Shown here: piece after piece, positions 1 through 13,830 of the stretch | Layout: each line of letters begins with the position of its first letter | How positions within the stretch are numbered: position 1 is the first letter of the stretch | NCBI GenBank assembly: GCA_036244855.1 | Contig: BQKZ01000571.1 | Span: 63,603-127,602, forward strand | Source of the DNA: Temnopleurus reevesii | Taxonomy: Eukaryota > Echinodermata > Echinoidea > Temnopleuroida > Temnopleuridae | Direction: 5' to 3' | Length of the DNA stretch: 64,000 bases | Translations under genes and position numbers: made by a program | The notes under the pieces: generated by a model | What the model saw: only the letters and a program-made list of their open reading frames with translations | What the model was told of the DNA's origin: nothing | The model's database searches: none

Positions 1-163
1 ATTATTTACTGCCTTCAGATGGGTTTAGTGAAACCATCATCCCCTCAGTCACGCCGATCGAGAGGCTATCATCCTTCGGGCTGCGCCCTCAGGATGATAG
101 CCCTCTCGGCGTGACTTCGGGAAAGATAGTTCCCACTGCACCATCTGGCGGCCGTGAATAATT
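1..163. mobile_element. Foldback element with GC-rich central hairpin
   Basis: Outer inverted repeats 1-20 and 141-162 (ATTATTTACTGCC against ATTATTCACGGCC, both followed by CAGATGG). The inner stem 48-75/91-115 (GTCACGCCGA...GCTATCATCCT) has a 15-base loop. No coding capacity. Far more GC-rich than its surroundings. The left flank lies outside the window, so target duplication cannot be checked. Confidence 0.75.
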
Positions 164-533
164 GTATAATGTACCCCATCTTTTGTCTCATCTTAAATAT
201 TTGTCATTATAACCAAGCATAATTAATGCTTTTGGAGATTATCACATCAATTCAATACACAAAGAAAATAAATGCTAAAATAAACAATTGAAATTTATTC
301 AAGTGAATGGTTTGATACAATTAAATGGAAAAAAGGGCAGGCAAATTAGTCAGACAAAAGGATTATTATAGTATAATAAAATGAAATCGTTAGGTGCTTT
401 TAGCTGAAAATCAACACCAAATATACTTTAAACAGGCCATTCCCTCATCCTCCTAGTCCAGTTGAGGACTCTGTTGGCTGATAGCCCCTGTCTATTCATA
501 TATTTGCCTTAACCCTTGATATATATAGATTAT
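164..533. other. No gene seen
   Basis: AT-rich unique-looking sequence. A short segment near 455-475 (CCAGTTGAGGACTC) is an inverted fragment of the adjacent minisatellite unit. Confidence 0.5.
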
Positions 534-1165
534 AAGGAGCACTCAAACACATAGAATTTGCTGTACCCCCAAGAATTGAGACTCCCAGAGCTATGGTAGG
601 TATGCGGAGACAGGTAATATCAGGCCATAGAGTCCTCAACTGGACTATCATCCTCCATATTCCCTCTGGAGCTTGCTTCCCCAAATCCTTCCCTTGGATA
701 TATCCTTTCCCCACATACATGTAGCACTCAACCCCACAGAATCTGCTAAACGCTGAGAATTGTGACTCCAGGGGCTACGTCAGATATGCTTAGGCAGGTA
801 ATATCAGCCCATAGAGTCCTCAACTGAAGAATCATCCTCCATATTTAATCAGAAGCTTGTTCCCCATAACACTTTCCCCCCATATACATGTAGCACTCAA
901 CCCTACAGAATTTGCTGAGAACTGTGACTCCCAGGGTTATGGCAGATATGCAGAGGCAGGTAATATCAGGCCATCGAGTCCTCAACTGAACAATCATCCT
1001 ACATTTCCTCTGGAGCTTGCTTCCCCAAATCCTTCCCTTGGATATATCCTTTCCCCACATACATGTAGCACTCAACCCCAAAGCACCCTAAGAAATGCGA
1101 CTATCAGGGCTCTAGCGGATATGTGAAGACTACCAAGATCAGGCTATAGAGTCCTCAACTACATG
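534..1165. repeat. Minisatellite of about 160-180 bp units
   Basis: The phrase AGAGTCCTCAACT recurs near 630, 812, 974 and 1149, and CATACATGTAGCACTCAACC recurs near 540-720, 880 and 1060, with variable spacing. Short ORFs here are shadows of the repeat. Confidence 0.75.
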
Positions 1166-2184
1166 TACACTGTAGATGATGATCCCCCACATGATACACA
1201 TATTTCCTATGAAGCTTGCTCCTCAAAGCCCTTTCCCTTGGATCTTCTCCACCACCCTATCTCTCTCTCTCTCTCTCTCTCTCCTCCTCATCCCCCTCTT
1301 TCTTTCTCTCTCTCTCAATCTCTCAATCTATCTCCCCATCAAGTCCTTTCCATCATTCTATCCCACATTACCCCTCAACAAATTGTCTATTTCTGGATGC
1401 GCTTTTAAAAATCAATAAAACTCAAGACATCCAGCAACCCCTAAGGAACAAGCAATGCAATATTTGCCATGTAATGTGTGTCATCTCGACCTCACACATT
1501 ACTGTAATCTTACACTGTGTCAGTTAACGAGAACATTGAACGAGATATTACGTTTCTGATCACTTCGGGACGTCAGCACGTTCGAACGCGGGGAAATACT
1601 TAATACAAGTACTACATGCTGGAACTGTGTTAATCAATTCCAGTTGGGCCTCTTTGAACTTAAATACAGACCTCCCAATCAAAATGATGGAAAAGAGGAA
1701 TGATTTGCCTAAAAAGAGGAAAGAAATCATGTTTCACATAGGATTGGGTAGTAGAATTATCAAGAAAAGTAGGAAAATAATATTAAATGGCCTTGAAACT
1801 CTCTAGAAATAGTACCAAAAAAAACAATCATATTCTTTCCTCAAATTTCCTAATGCTTGGGAGGTCTGTCAAGAGTAAGTAGGAGGGTCGATGAATTTTT
1901 ATATAGTTAATCTGAAATATTTGCATCCTTCTTGGACTGTAAGGACAAAATTAAGATCAATTGATCAGTAAAATAATTAAAATGAGCAAAATAAATCTAG
2001 ATATGAAGAAAAATGCAATCATATAATTTTACATGGTTCTCTGAGCAGTTTCTGAATGGTGTATGTTATCAAAAAGGCTATGAACACAATCATCTGACAA
2101 GCTAAAATCATCATGGCCCTTCTATGCTACGTTTAATTGGAAAAGGTGCTATAGTATGAAACATGAACAGAGAACAAGGAAGCA
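1166..2184. other. No gene seen; pyrimidine run
   Basis: A CT-rich tract lies at about 1258-1330. The rest is AT-rich with no splice-consistent open frame. Confidence 0.5.
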
Positions 2185-2405
2185 ATGTGTAACAAGGAGG
2201 AGGAAGAGAAGAAGAAGTATATGAAAATAAGGAGGAAGAGGAGGAAGAGGAGGAGGCGGAAGAGAAGGAGGAGGAAGAGAAGGAGGAAGATAAGGAGAAG
2301 AAGAAGAAGAAGAAGAAGAAGAAGAAGAAGAAGAAGAAGAAGAAGGAGAAGAAGAAAAAGAAGAAATAGAAGACGAAGAAGAAGAGAAAGAGAAAAGAAA
2401 AGAGT
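2185..2405. repeat. GAA/GGA polypurine microsatellite
   Basis: Nearly pure purine on the plus strand, dominated by AGA, GGA and GAAG triplets. It could form triplex DNA. The Arg/Lys or Ser/Phe ORFs over it are artefacts. Confidence 0.9.
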
Positions 2406-4303
2406 TCATAAACTTGACAGACATTAAAGAAGGGATACAAGCAAACAAGAGATAAAGAGGAAATGGCAAGGAAGATCTCAAACATGCATTGGGCCGGAGA
2501 CAAATACACCTACAAAAGGAACCGGCTTGGGGAGGAAATACAATGAATAAATAAATCTTATTTTCACAGGCTGAACCGACACGATGTCCCACCCCAGACC
2601 CATCGCATCAGTGGAGAGTGAACCGATGAAAACAACGTACAGATATTAATAGCTTTCACCACCCTTAAACCAATCCCCATCAGATTACACATGCAGATAG
2701 TGTACGATTGCATAGATGCATAAACATGCGTTGACAAGTGCACTCCCCTAAATTGCAATGAAGGAAAATTGTGATTTTGATTCTAGAAAGGTAAATTAAC
2801 ATCCCAGATGACGTTAAAAAAATTTGATTGCTTTTTCATGGAATTCGTCTACTCGCCTTAATGACCAAAGTGCAACTGCATAAAGGGGGTGAATTAGAGG
2901 ACAAAAAGGGTTGGGTGGAGAACAATTGCTACACATTTGGAAAAAGTATTTTAGTCAATGTATTCTTGCACATGTCACAGTGAGACATACATATTCAAGA
3001 AACTGCTTCTGAAGCAATATTCATTTAACTGATGATTGAAGAATGCATTGATATTCCCTGCATGTCTTTTACAACAACATGAGTGTTTCCGATTCATACA
3101 GTAACTATTTTTTTCATAATGCTATTTTTATTCTTCAATATCTTAACAAATTTGACCTTCTCTTCATCTCTTCCTAAATTTATTTGTACTTCATGAACTT
3201 GATAATCGCACAGCTTATGTTTTGCAGATGAATTGTGAAGACAAGAAAAACTATAATTATGAAATTTAGTTGAGAGTCACTACTACTACTGCCAAATTTC
3301 GATGTAAACAAACTCTTGAAGTTTGTATAATGCTGCTGATACTATCAAATGACTAGGACTTCATTGCAAGTCAAAATTATTTGGTCACCAGTTCTCACAA
3401 TAAAGCTAAAAAAAATGGGATCACATTAAAATAACTGGACATGCCATTGTTTCGAGTTCTTATAGTGAGAGCAGGTACCAGAAGTTCTGACTTGAACTAC
3501 ATAACAAAGTGTTGAATGTGTTGATTCTGACAAAACTGCATGCTATTTAAGTTAAGGACATACTGAATACAATATGTCATATATGCTGCAAGCTTATAGT
3601 AAGGATATTAATGAGTTTATAAAAATTATTAAGGTAACTACTGTCCAACAAAAAATTCCCTACTCTTTTTGAACAGGAAAGCAGATTCTTTAACATGCAA
3701 ATGGTGTTGCTCTCCTTCACACAGGACCAACGGCTTAGAGTCTCCTCCAAAAGACTATATTCATAAGTAGATTCAATAGAAAAAAAATCAACGAATCTGT
3801 TTATGCTAAAAAACTTTCGCACATCTTGAAGAATTAGGTCACTAGGGAAGTGTGTATCTGCAGCCCTATGCAGGCAAAGCGTTTATAAGTGGATAAGGTA
3901 GAAGAGTCTAGCGAGATACAGGTAGTCTGCTAGAACAGACCCTTGGGTTCGTTGTGCACATACACAGAGAGTGATACAGGGTATGCATTGTGTGTCTCAT
4001 TGTGTGTCTGCATGCTATGCTGTATGTGTGTGATGTAGTCACACGATGCATACCCATCATGCTCTACGCACGCACACACCGAAAGTCTAGGGTTTGTGCT
4101 TTCAAACTAGGATACAAGGGCTGGTCGTAGCCTTGGGTGCTAATTGCATTTTACCGACGCTGTTGTGACATCATACATTAGGTGATGTCATTAGGAACGA
4201 TTGGAAGAGCATCGAGGGAGGAAGTGTGATGGGGAGAGAAAAGGTCATGATGATTATGGCAATGTGTTTAGAATATGTAGATCTACAAACAAAACAAGTC
4301 TTA
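2406..4303. other. No gene seen; one imperfect inverted repeat
   Basis: AT-rich. A 16 bp inverted repeat (GGGTATGCATTGTGTG at about 3978 against CACACGATGCATACCC at about 4039) flanks a GT-rich loop. No supported exon. Confidence 0.5.
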
Positions 4304-4479
4304 GGGGGTGTTGCTCAAAAGTTACAATTGATCGCAAGTTGCAGTTGATCGGAATGCGCCAATCAAAATCATTGTTTCAGGCGCGTCTTGTTACAAGCGC
4401 ATATCGCGTGCGAATAGAAATGCACGCTACAATTTGTGAAGTTGCAGTTGATCTGCGGTTGGTTTTGAGCAACACCCCC
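4304..4479. mobile_element. MITE family A, copy 1 (TTA target duplication)
   Basis: Terminal inverted repeats GGGGGTGTTGCTCAAAA at both ends, flanked on each side by TTA (4301-4303, 4480-4482). Three-base TTA/TAA duplications and G-rich ends are typical of PIF/Harbinger-derived (Tourist-like) MITEs; the superfamily is inferred. A 96-aa ORF over it is spurious. Confidence 0.85.
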
Positions 4480-4754
4480 TTATATGGATAAAAACATACA
4501 AAGCAAACATATAACATTTCTTTTCATCTATAAAAGTAATAACATTTTGAAATTGAAGACAAATGTAAAAAAATACAGGACAAAAATGGAAATTTATGTC
4601 AACTTTATACAGCTGGCTGAAATTTTTTGTAGCTCACGGAAAAACTAAACCTACAAATACAAACATACAGAGTATTCTCAACTGTATACAAATGTTACTA
4701 CACCAAAGAAATGTGCAATACATGTAACTTTCTCATATTTTGTATCTAACAGAG

Positions 4755-7700
4755 AAATGAGGCCCCAAGAAGCTGCCTCCTAAGTCTTTCACACAACTTG
4801 AAACTATTCTTTAAAAAAATACACAACAAACATGAATGCAGTTATTTCCAGTCTACATGTAGTTCAAAACAAGTAGCACATCTCATACCTGAAGAGTGCT
4901 TTCATATCTAATAGAGATAGTACTGGAGGGCATTTGATGAAAAACTGTCGCAGCAACAAGCAGTTATTCTTTACCATTTACCAGATCAACAGCCACAAGC
5001 GCTTTCCAGTCAATCAACATCAAGGATTTCAATGGATTTAGTCAGTGCTGACTAAAAATCACTGTGACAAGCTTTATGTAACAACCTGCTGGAATCCTAG
5101 ATGCAAAAACTTTTGACATAATTTCAAAGATTTTTCAGAGCTATTTCAACAATTGAAATTGGAATGATTTTTCATTCTAGTTGATAATTAGTTAAACCAT
5201 CTGCGATGTATTCCTACTAGGTTCATATCTAATAGAGCTGGTAGATTTTCAAAAGCTCAATTACAAAATTTGTAGTACTTTTCAATGAATGAAATATTTA
5301 ATCTCTTTCCCCAAAGTCTTGTTGCTACAGACATTTCTAGGTACATATGTATAGAACATCTGCAAAATATCAACTGAATATAGGTTGAATTGAATTGGAA
5401 GAAGAAATGAATTGTTTCATATCTAATAGAGATAAAAGGTTCCGAACTTTACAAAAATGTTACACACTAGAAGACGCTTTTGTATAAAATGAGGTTTCAG
5501 GACGTGTGTACACAATCAAAACTGTGCAATTGTTTCTATTTAGTAAAAAATCATCCCTTATAGCTGACTTTAAATGTTATGTGCGCTGGTGTACGCCGGG
5601 CTAAAGCCTGGGTAATAATGATGCAAAGCACCTTGAGCAATCCACAGAGTGGATACATGGGCTATATCAATTGCATCTATTAATATTATTACTGAGAGTT
5701 TGATATCTTTTGGAGATTAAAGAGAGCGTCAAGTGCAGCTTCACATCTTTTCGTTTGTTTTGACGAATTAGAATTTGTGGCTCTCTTAAATAGATCAGTT
5801 GAAATGTATTCTATATCCTTAAAAATTCCCTTTATACATGTTCCTGTGTTTTCTTCCTGCGCGAGGATTTAGAAGGGGAAAAAATGTAATACCATGTAAT
5901 TTACAAACATTTTTATGCATTCTCAATGGTAACAAATGAACATTAATAAATCCTATTATTCTTGTAAAGACAAACAGCATGTCCTATCTTACAAGCCTTT
6001 TACAAGTACCTTTGGCTAAAGATCACTGAAGAACTAAGGAGTCATTGTTCAAAAAAATATATTTTAAAAATTCTATGGATTTTTTTTGCTTTGCTCGATA
6101 AGGCCTGCATGTAAGACTACCTCATATCAAATAGAGCAGAGAACACTTTAAACTTGAACTTCAAATACACTTGAGTGCCAATAGAGCCCATTAGATCGTC
6201 TGAAAGCCTTGGATAACACTTCAAAATCCTCTGTACTATTAGAGTAGCGACGATACCGAGACATTTAAGGTTTTATTAGGTCGTCTGCAAGCCGCAGACA
6301 ATACCCAGAAATGCTTCAAGAAAGGGGAAGATACCCAACTGATTTCAGAAATCCATCAGAAATATTCTAGCACTGAGAAGAAACATCTTGCATCTGACAA
6401 GAGAGGTAGAATAAAGTTTAGATATATGCTATACTGGTTGTCATTTATGTAAGGATTGAGATATTTCATGGCTTTTGAAACTACATTGCNAAATGAGGCC
6501 CCAAGAAGCTGCCTCCTAAGTCTTTCACACAACTTGAAACTATTCTTTAAAAAAATACACAACAAACATGAATGCAGTTATTTCCAGTCTACATGTAGTT
6601 CAAAACAAGTAGCACATCTCATACCTGAAGAGTGCTTTCATATCTAATAGAGATAGTACTGGAGGGCATTTGATGAAAAACTGTCGCAGCAACAAGCAGT
6701 TATTCTTTACCATTTACCAGATCAACAGCCACAAGCGCTTTCCAGTCAATCAACATCAAGGATTTCAATGGATTTAGTCAGTGCTGACTAAAAATCACTG
6801 TGACAAGCTTTATGTAACAACCTGCTGGAATCCTAGATGCAAAAACTTTTGACATAATTTCAAAGATTTTTCAGAGCTATTTCAACAATTGAAATTGGAA
6901 TGATTTTTCATTCTAGTTGATAATTAGTTAAACCATCTGCGATGTATTCCTACTAGGTTCATATCTAATAGAGCTGGTAGATTTTCAAAAGCTCAATTAC
7001 AAAATTTGTAGTACTTTTCAATGAATGAAATATTTAATCTCTTTCCCCAAAGTCTTGTTGCTACAGACATTTCTAGGTACATATGTATAGAACATCTGCA
7101 AAATATCAACTGAATATAGGTTGAATTGAATTGGAAGAAGAAATGAATTGTTTCATATCTAATAGAGATAAAAGGTTCCGAACTTTACAAAAATGTTACA
7201 CACTAGAAGACGCTTTTGTATAAAATGAGGTTTCAGGACGTGTGTACACAATCAAAACTGTGCAATTGTTTCTATTTAGTAAAAAATCATCCCTTATAGC
7301 TGACTTTAAATGTTATGTGCGCTGGTGTACGCCGGGCTAAAGCCTGGGTAATAATGATGCAAAGCACCTTGAGCAATCCACAGAGTGGATACATGGGCTA
7401 TATCAATTGCATCTATTAATATTATTACTGAGAGTTTGATATCTTTTGGAGATTAAAGAGAGCGTCAAGTGCAGCTTCACATCTTTTCGTTTGTTTTGAC
7501 GAATTAGAATTTGTGGCTCTCTTAAATAGATCAGTTGAAATGTATTCTATATCCTTAAAAATTCCCTTTATACATGTTCCTGTGTTTTCTTCCTGCGCGA
7601 GGATTTAGAAGGGGAAAAAATGTAATACCATGTAATTTACAAACATTTTTATGCATTCTCAATGGTAACAAATGAACATTAATAAATCCTATTATTCTTG

Positions 7701-8226
7701 TAAAGACAAACAGCATGTCCTATCTTACAAGCCTTTTACAAGTACCTTTGGCTAAAGATCACTGAAGAACTAAGGAGTCATTGTTCAAAAAAATATATTT
7801 TAAAAATTCTATGGATTTTTTTTGCTTTGCTCGATAAGGCCTGCATGTAAGACTACCTCATATCAAATAGAGCAGAGAACACTTTAAACTTGAACTTCAA
7901 ATACACTTGAGTGCCAATAGAGCCCATTAGATCGTCTGAAAGCCTTGGATAACACTTCAAAATCCTCTGTACTATTAGAGTAGCGACGATACCGAGACAT
8001 TTAAGGTTTTATTAGGTCGTCTGCAAGCCGCAGACAATACCCAGAAATGCTTCAAGAAAGGGGAAGATACCCAACTGATTTCAGAAATCCATCAGAAATA
8101 TTCTAGCACTGAGAAGAAACATCTTGCATCTGACACAGAGAGGTAGAGTAAAATTTGGATACGCTATACTGGTTAGCATTAATGTATAAAGGATTGAGAT
8201 ATTTCATGGCTTTTGAAACTACATTG
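4755..8226. repeat. 1.735 kb direct duplication around a single N (probable contig overlap)
   Basis: 4755-6489 and 6491-8226 are almost identical. The bases right of the N match 4755 onward, and the bases left of it match those ending at 8226. Each copy includes a retroposon tail (5581-5690; 7317-7426). No gene in either copy. Confidence 0.9.
5581..5690 (+). repeat. Retroposon 3' tail
   Basis: GCCGGGCTAAAGC, then CACCTTGAGCA, GAGTGGATAC and TATATCAATTGCATCTATTA, ending in ATT repeats. Same pattern as tails at 12600, 17001, 28925, 29985, 44812 and 53825. Duplicated at 7317-7426. Confidence 0.7.
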
Positions 8227-10475
8227 TATATAATGTGTAACAAATCTAGTAGAATGAAGAATCTTTATTCTAATTTTTGTAAAATTTAGGTTGAATACAA
8301 TTTCCCTATGATTGTTCGGTTAGACATTTATAATACATGAACAATCATGGATTATACTTAGTGCATAGTGGTGGCCTGGGCACCATTGACCATTATCCTG
8401 CAATTGATCTTTAAAATCAGGCTTTTCAGCACAACTTTTTGGCCATTTTAAATCAATTTAGCCACCTGAAAATTGAAATATTCATACTACATGTTGGCTA
8501 GGCTGGCCATCAGGGAAAAAAAGCAAAGAGCAAGCCAAGACAAGGCATAAAAGGCTATTGAAATATGACACAGAGAAGAACTTTCGGACTGAAATATAGT
8601 AGGTCGCAGCGCAAAAAAAGAAATAACAAAAAATAGGGAATAAAAATAACTGCAATGGGATTGACTTTAAGCATGAAATTCTTGGAATACCAATATTTGG
8701 AGTGACGTATGTTGTACATTCAGTGTTCTCTGAATATCTATATGGCACCACAGTAATGCAGACTGTGTAAACCAGACCGTAGTGCACCTGCATGGGCAAA
8801 TACATTTTGTTTACTGGAAAAGGACAGGTGGAAAAAGGTTTGATTCACATTTGAAATGTAAAATCATAACGTTTTATCTGATTTGCTTTTTCCAGATGAG
8901 AAATGTAAGGTCCACAGTAGGAAAACAGACAGGAGTGATCATCTTTCATATGAAAATAGTATAAAATCTGGATTCATAGAATTAATCTTGTGAAGAAAAA
9001 AAAATTAATAAATAAATAAGAGAATAAATGAATTTCATGTGACTTCTTAATGTATTTGAATTAAAGATGATTGATTATATAACAATATCACTTGTAGGTT
9101 CATATATGTATGTCAAACGTCACATATTTATGAAGTGGGGTTGCTCGCATCTAATTTTTTTCCTATGCAAAATAATTTGGACATTATTCATCTCTGAAGA
9201 ATAATATGCATATATTGATATCAACTTTCAAAAGAATTCAAGGCACAAGCAGATGGTTTCCTGCTTTATGAAAATCTGATCCTCTTTTATGGAATTACAG
9301 AATCGATACACGTCATCATCAACTCAACAATTCTCTTGTGAATCAATGACGTCTAAACATTATACTGCAACCATCCTCCCCTCCCCCACCCTTTTGATGA
9401 GACATACCGGGTAATTAAAATGCAATTAATCTTAAAGATCAATCAACATAGAATTAAACTATATGTTATCGGCTTTTTTTTTCATACATGTATATAAACT
9501 CCAACCTTTTGAGAGCAAGGCCCCAGAAAAGTAGGTGTACAGCCCTCCCCCTCCCTCTCATTACACACATTTTTTTCATGATACATGATGATAAATGCAA
9601 GCCTTGGGGAATGTGTAAAAATGGTAATACACACCCCTTCCCCCCCCCACCACACACTTTTCAAAATATACTGTAGTAATTTTATACTAGATGTAGAGGT
9701 ATCAATTAGTTATTTGTAGCAACGATATATACACTCAACCCCTATTCTATTGAATAATACCCAGGATCTATAATGTTACTACAAATTAGCTCCTTGGTAG
9801 AGTACAATTATACTGGTTTGAAGAAAACAGAACCCTATTCACAGGTGGAGTATGATAATGTGATGTACATTGCTTCTCTAAAAGTGGATTGCACTATGTG
9901 TGTTAAATTATAATCCAATAACTTGGATGATAATACCATACTACTTTCAGTCTGCAATTGGAAGCCTGGAAAAGAGGGAAAACACCCAAGCAGTATGCAT
10001 AGAAAAAAAATTACAAAATGGCGTTGTAGGTGAACAAAAGGGAATGAAATATAGATAGGCAAGGCAATTGTCGCTCTACATAATGAGAATCGCATCATAA
10101 GTGATCTAGCACGGTAAGATGAAAAAGGTTTCATCGACTCAGCGCTTCGATTGCGATAAGTCTTGAGGTGTGAAAGCTCCCGCCTTGCTGATTGTACCAA
10201 ACAAGTGCGGTATAAAGGCAAGCACCTGTCTCCTTGCTCACTGATGCGCTCACACCACGATGATGAACGGCCTTCGCACCAATCATCTATCATCAATTCA
10301 TATCAAGTTTTGTAGTTGTAGTCTATGGATGAAGTCTAACAAAATTCTAAAAAATTAAGAAATTTATATTCCATAGATTGTATCTAAAAGTCGACATTAA
10401 AAAATGCCAAAAAAGGGGAAATTTGTACACTTGTGTTCTTTTTTTTTACCTTGAAAAATCATAATTTCTGAGCCA
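8227..10475. other. No gene seen
   Basis: AT-rich sequence with short C runs near 9370 and 9640. ORFs of up to 153 codons (9835-10296, minus) have no recognisable domain and no splice or codon-use support. Confidence 0.5.
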
Positions 10476-11914
10476 AAATTACATAAAGGGTATACTGTTT
10501 ATAGTATTTTGCTTTAATCTTAGATTTTGTGTGGAAATAGTTTATTAAAAAAATCGTAGTTGTGGTAATGAACCAAAAATAAGATACTAGAACAGGAGTA
10601 AAAGAAGACAAAATTTCATCAAGCACACAAACTTGGTCACATTTAAAAAAAAAAAAAAAAAAAAAAGGCATGGAATAAAGCTTAGCATCATCCTCTGTCT
10701 GGGTCCAATGGAGCATATTCAAACTCAGAGATGTTTTGGAATGAGAACCAATTTTGAGTATCCATCTCATGATGTATGACAGGGAGGTTTGAGGCTTAAA
10801 TCTTAACAGAGTCATACCAAACACTGGACCCAAAAATAGACTTCATTTCTTCCTGCGAACACTGGATATTGCAGAAGACGGGGGCAGTATCCAAATACAG
10901 AACAACCCCCATCTCTAGCTATCCTGTACTACTGTGTGTAATGACGCAGCCTCCATGTTAAAAATGAAGATGGGCAATGCCTGACGTATCACAGACCTTG
11001 GGAAAGATTTTACTATTTTATAAAGCAAACCACCGACAGGGAAACATACATGTATCTTGAAACTTTCCAAAGTGGAGTCAGACAAGATTTAGAGACATTA
11101 GACCACTTCATGTGATGATGCAGCCTCCATATTTAAAATGCATATGGGTAATGCCTGACGTATCATAGAACCTTGGGAAAGACTTAACTTTTTTATAAAC
11201 CCCGACAGGGAAACATATCTTTAAACTTTCTTAAGTGGACTCAGACATGATCTATACACGTCATATGCTAGAAGAGGAAGACGACTCAATGTTGCTCTCC
11301 GAATCTACNAAAATTACAAAATAGGTATACTGTTACACAATATGTGTGTGTTATTTTTTCAGATTTTGTGCAGAAATTGTTCAAATTTCAGTACTTTTGG
11401 TAATGCACTAACAAATAAGATACATACTAGGACTGGAGTAAAATAAAACAAAATTGAATCAAGCGCTCAAATTTGGTGACATTAGTAAAACAATAAATCA
11501 TGGAAAAAAAGCTTATCTTTAGAGAGAGCCCCTAACTTGGTAAAAACTTGGTTCAAACTCACACTTGTTATGAGTATCCATCTCATATGACAGGGCGATG
11601 AAGACTGAAATATAAATGTACGTCATCGCTTCTCGCAAAGCACTGGGTAATGTGGGAGTATGGAAGTTCAATTTCCCAACAATACCCAATATGAAGCTGA
11701 TATGGTGCATCTTCATGTAACAATGCAGCCTCCATGTTAAAAATGAAGATGGGTAATGCCTGACGTATCACGGAGCCTTGGGAAAGACTTTATTTTTTAT
11801 AAAGCAAACCTCCAACGGGAAAAACATCTTCAAACTTTACTCAGTGGACTCAGACATGATCTATACACGTCATATGCTAGAAGAGGAAGACGACTCAATG
11901 TTGCTCTCCGAATC
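10476..11914. repeat. Duplication around N at 11309, containing a tandem unit of about 170 bp
   Basis: 10476-11308 and 11310-11914 start with similar AAAATTACA...GGTATACTGTT sequence and end with the same GAAGACGACTCAATGTTGCT segment. Inside, GCAGCCTCCAT...AATGCCTGACGTATCA recurs near 10947, 11119 and 11725. The A run at 10646-10666 is the longest simple run. Confidence 0.8.
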
Positions 11915-13767
11915 TAGTAAATAAGAGAGGGGAATGCCGGTCCACACGTCATATATTTACGAGGTACTATTCCCCCATCACTGCTTTGCTCCACGATTCC
12001 ACCACCTAATTGCTCCCAAGATGTCAGCTGTCTTTTATGTCTGCAACCGTTCACATTTCATGATCAATTTTACTTGTTTGGAATGGTCAAGTAATTGAAA
12101 TGTATACAAGTGGAACAAGTTGGCAGTGGTTTTTAAACTAATCTGAATTTTCCAACCTAGAAATCAACCAAATATTTATTTAGCTATGTGATTTCATTTG
12201 GCAACAAGTGGAAGAAGTTTGCAGTAGTAGCCAAGAATATTTCATGCAAATCTGAAATCAATAATATATTTAGCTATTAATTTAGATCTTGATTGGCAAT
12301 AAACTAAAAAAAAAAAACACAAAACAGAATGCAAACAATATTGACCGATTAATGAATCTCTCCACAAATATAATTACAATTTTCAAAAAGCAACTTCCTA
12401 CAAGGGACAATATGCATTTGTGAGGCAATTGTCTGCTTAAAACATACAGATGATAACACTTTGTATATTTTTTTTTTCTTCAAAAAAGGACAAATATATG
12501 ATGAGCATAATCAAACTTAAACAGAGAGAGATCCTTTAAAATCTCCTGAAAAGGATTCCTGAATTGACGCAATATCATAGAAAGGTATTGTTTTTTTTTT
12601 ATAATAATAATAGATGCGATTTATAATGCGCCGAATCCATCCTGCTTGGATGCTCAAGGATGTTGGTGGACGGTAGAAAACGAGCGCACATCAGTTACGC
12701 AATCGTTTTATACCGACCAGAAACCAGCGTCCACCAATTTGATATAAAACACTTCTTTTACTGTAGTGTGAATGCCGCCCATTCAAAGTGCTCCCACGTC
12801 GCCAAGCCAATTACCCTCCGTGGAAGAAGATATCAATTCTTAATGTCTAGTAAATATCAATTTCTAATGCTCAGTAAAAGGATTTTCCTTTACATCACAC
12901 ACTATAGCTAGGTGTACTAGACTGCAAGTGACAGCTTATAATTGAAAACCAAGATTCTTTTGCTCAGTGTTAGTAGTGTCTCAGATTCTGTTCTTGTTTT
13001 CATGTAAAAGCTCACAGATCCATATTTTCAAAGAACGCAAGAAATTTTGTATATTTTCATTAAAAAAACTAAGCATTTTATACAAAGCGCATGACAAACT
13101 GTTGGTTTTCCTGTTTGTTTGTTTTTTGCTTGAAAAGGAATATATCTTTTTTTTCTTTTTCAGTCATACATCTTCTCTTTTTATTTACTAGTCTGAGCAA
13201 AAATAACAAAACAGTGACATTTTGACATGCCCAATCTTCAATTAAAGTGTCATAAATGCTGTCATACAGTCAAAAGCTACAGGAATTTTAATTTCATGTA
13301 TACAGCACACAGACCTGTAGGCTTTGACCTACATAGGAAATGGACCAGATATGGAGTCGCCTCAAGCCTAAAACCAACTCATTTCCAAATGGACAAATAT
13401 TTGATACCTCACGTCACCAATCCTGAATGGATAGTGGCTGTAACATATCGATAGAAATAACGGGAATATTCAGTAAGCGTCACAGGTGTGATTCAGAAAA
13501 TAATGACTGAATAAGGCTAACAAATTCTAAGGATTGTTATTGTCAAATGGCATGGTTTCTGATAGGATATTCAATAAAATGGTGGAAAGTAATGTCATAA
13601 ATGTTTTTAACAAAATAATTGGGGGAATAACACAATGTATAAATACTCTCATTACTTGTTGCTTAAAGGTTCCTTCAGTATTTAAAAAAAATGCCCTGAT
13701 AAGCAATACGAAATACAATTTTTTACTATTAAAAAAATTACATAAAAAGCATCCAATTGAGTCATTG
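11915..13767. other. No gene seen; one retroposon tail
   Basis: AT-rich. At 12600-12660 a tail on the minus strand reads CCTTGAGCATCC...GGCGCATTATAAATCGCATCTATTATTAT in that orientation. No supported exon. Confidence 0.5.
12600..12660 (-). repeat. Retroposon 3' tail
   Basis: Reverse complement carries CCTTGAGCATCC, GGCGCATTATAAAT, CGCATCTATT and ATT repeats, matching the tails elsewhere in the window. Confidence 0.7.
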
Positions 13768-13830
13768 AATCTCTGTTTACCCAACACTAGCCTTGAATTC
13801 AATTTCAATCTTATCCTAATAAATAATAGC

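Noticed and set aside
2111..2592. Arg/Lys- and Ser/Phe-rich ORFs over the GAA tract
   Set aside because: They arise from the polypurine microsatellite in several frames at once; no splice sites or conserved sequence.
5581..5690. Possible tRNA gene in the GCCGGGCTAAAGC segment
   Set aside because: No cloverleaf or A/B-box pair could be made; it belongs to the retroposon tail seen at many places.
9835..10296. 153-codon minus-strand ORF in the left intergenic part
   Set aside because: No known domain, no splice support, ordinary AT-rich composition; within the length expected by chance in 64 kb.
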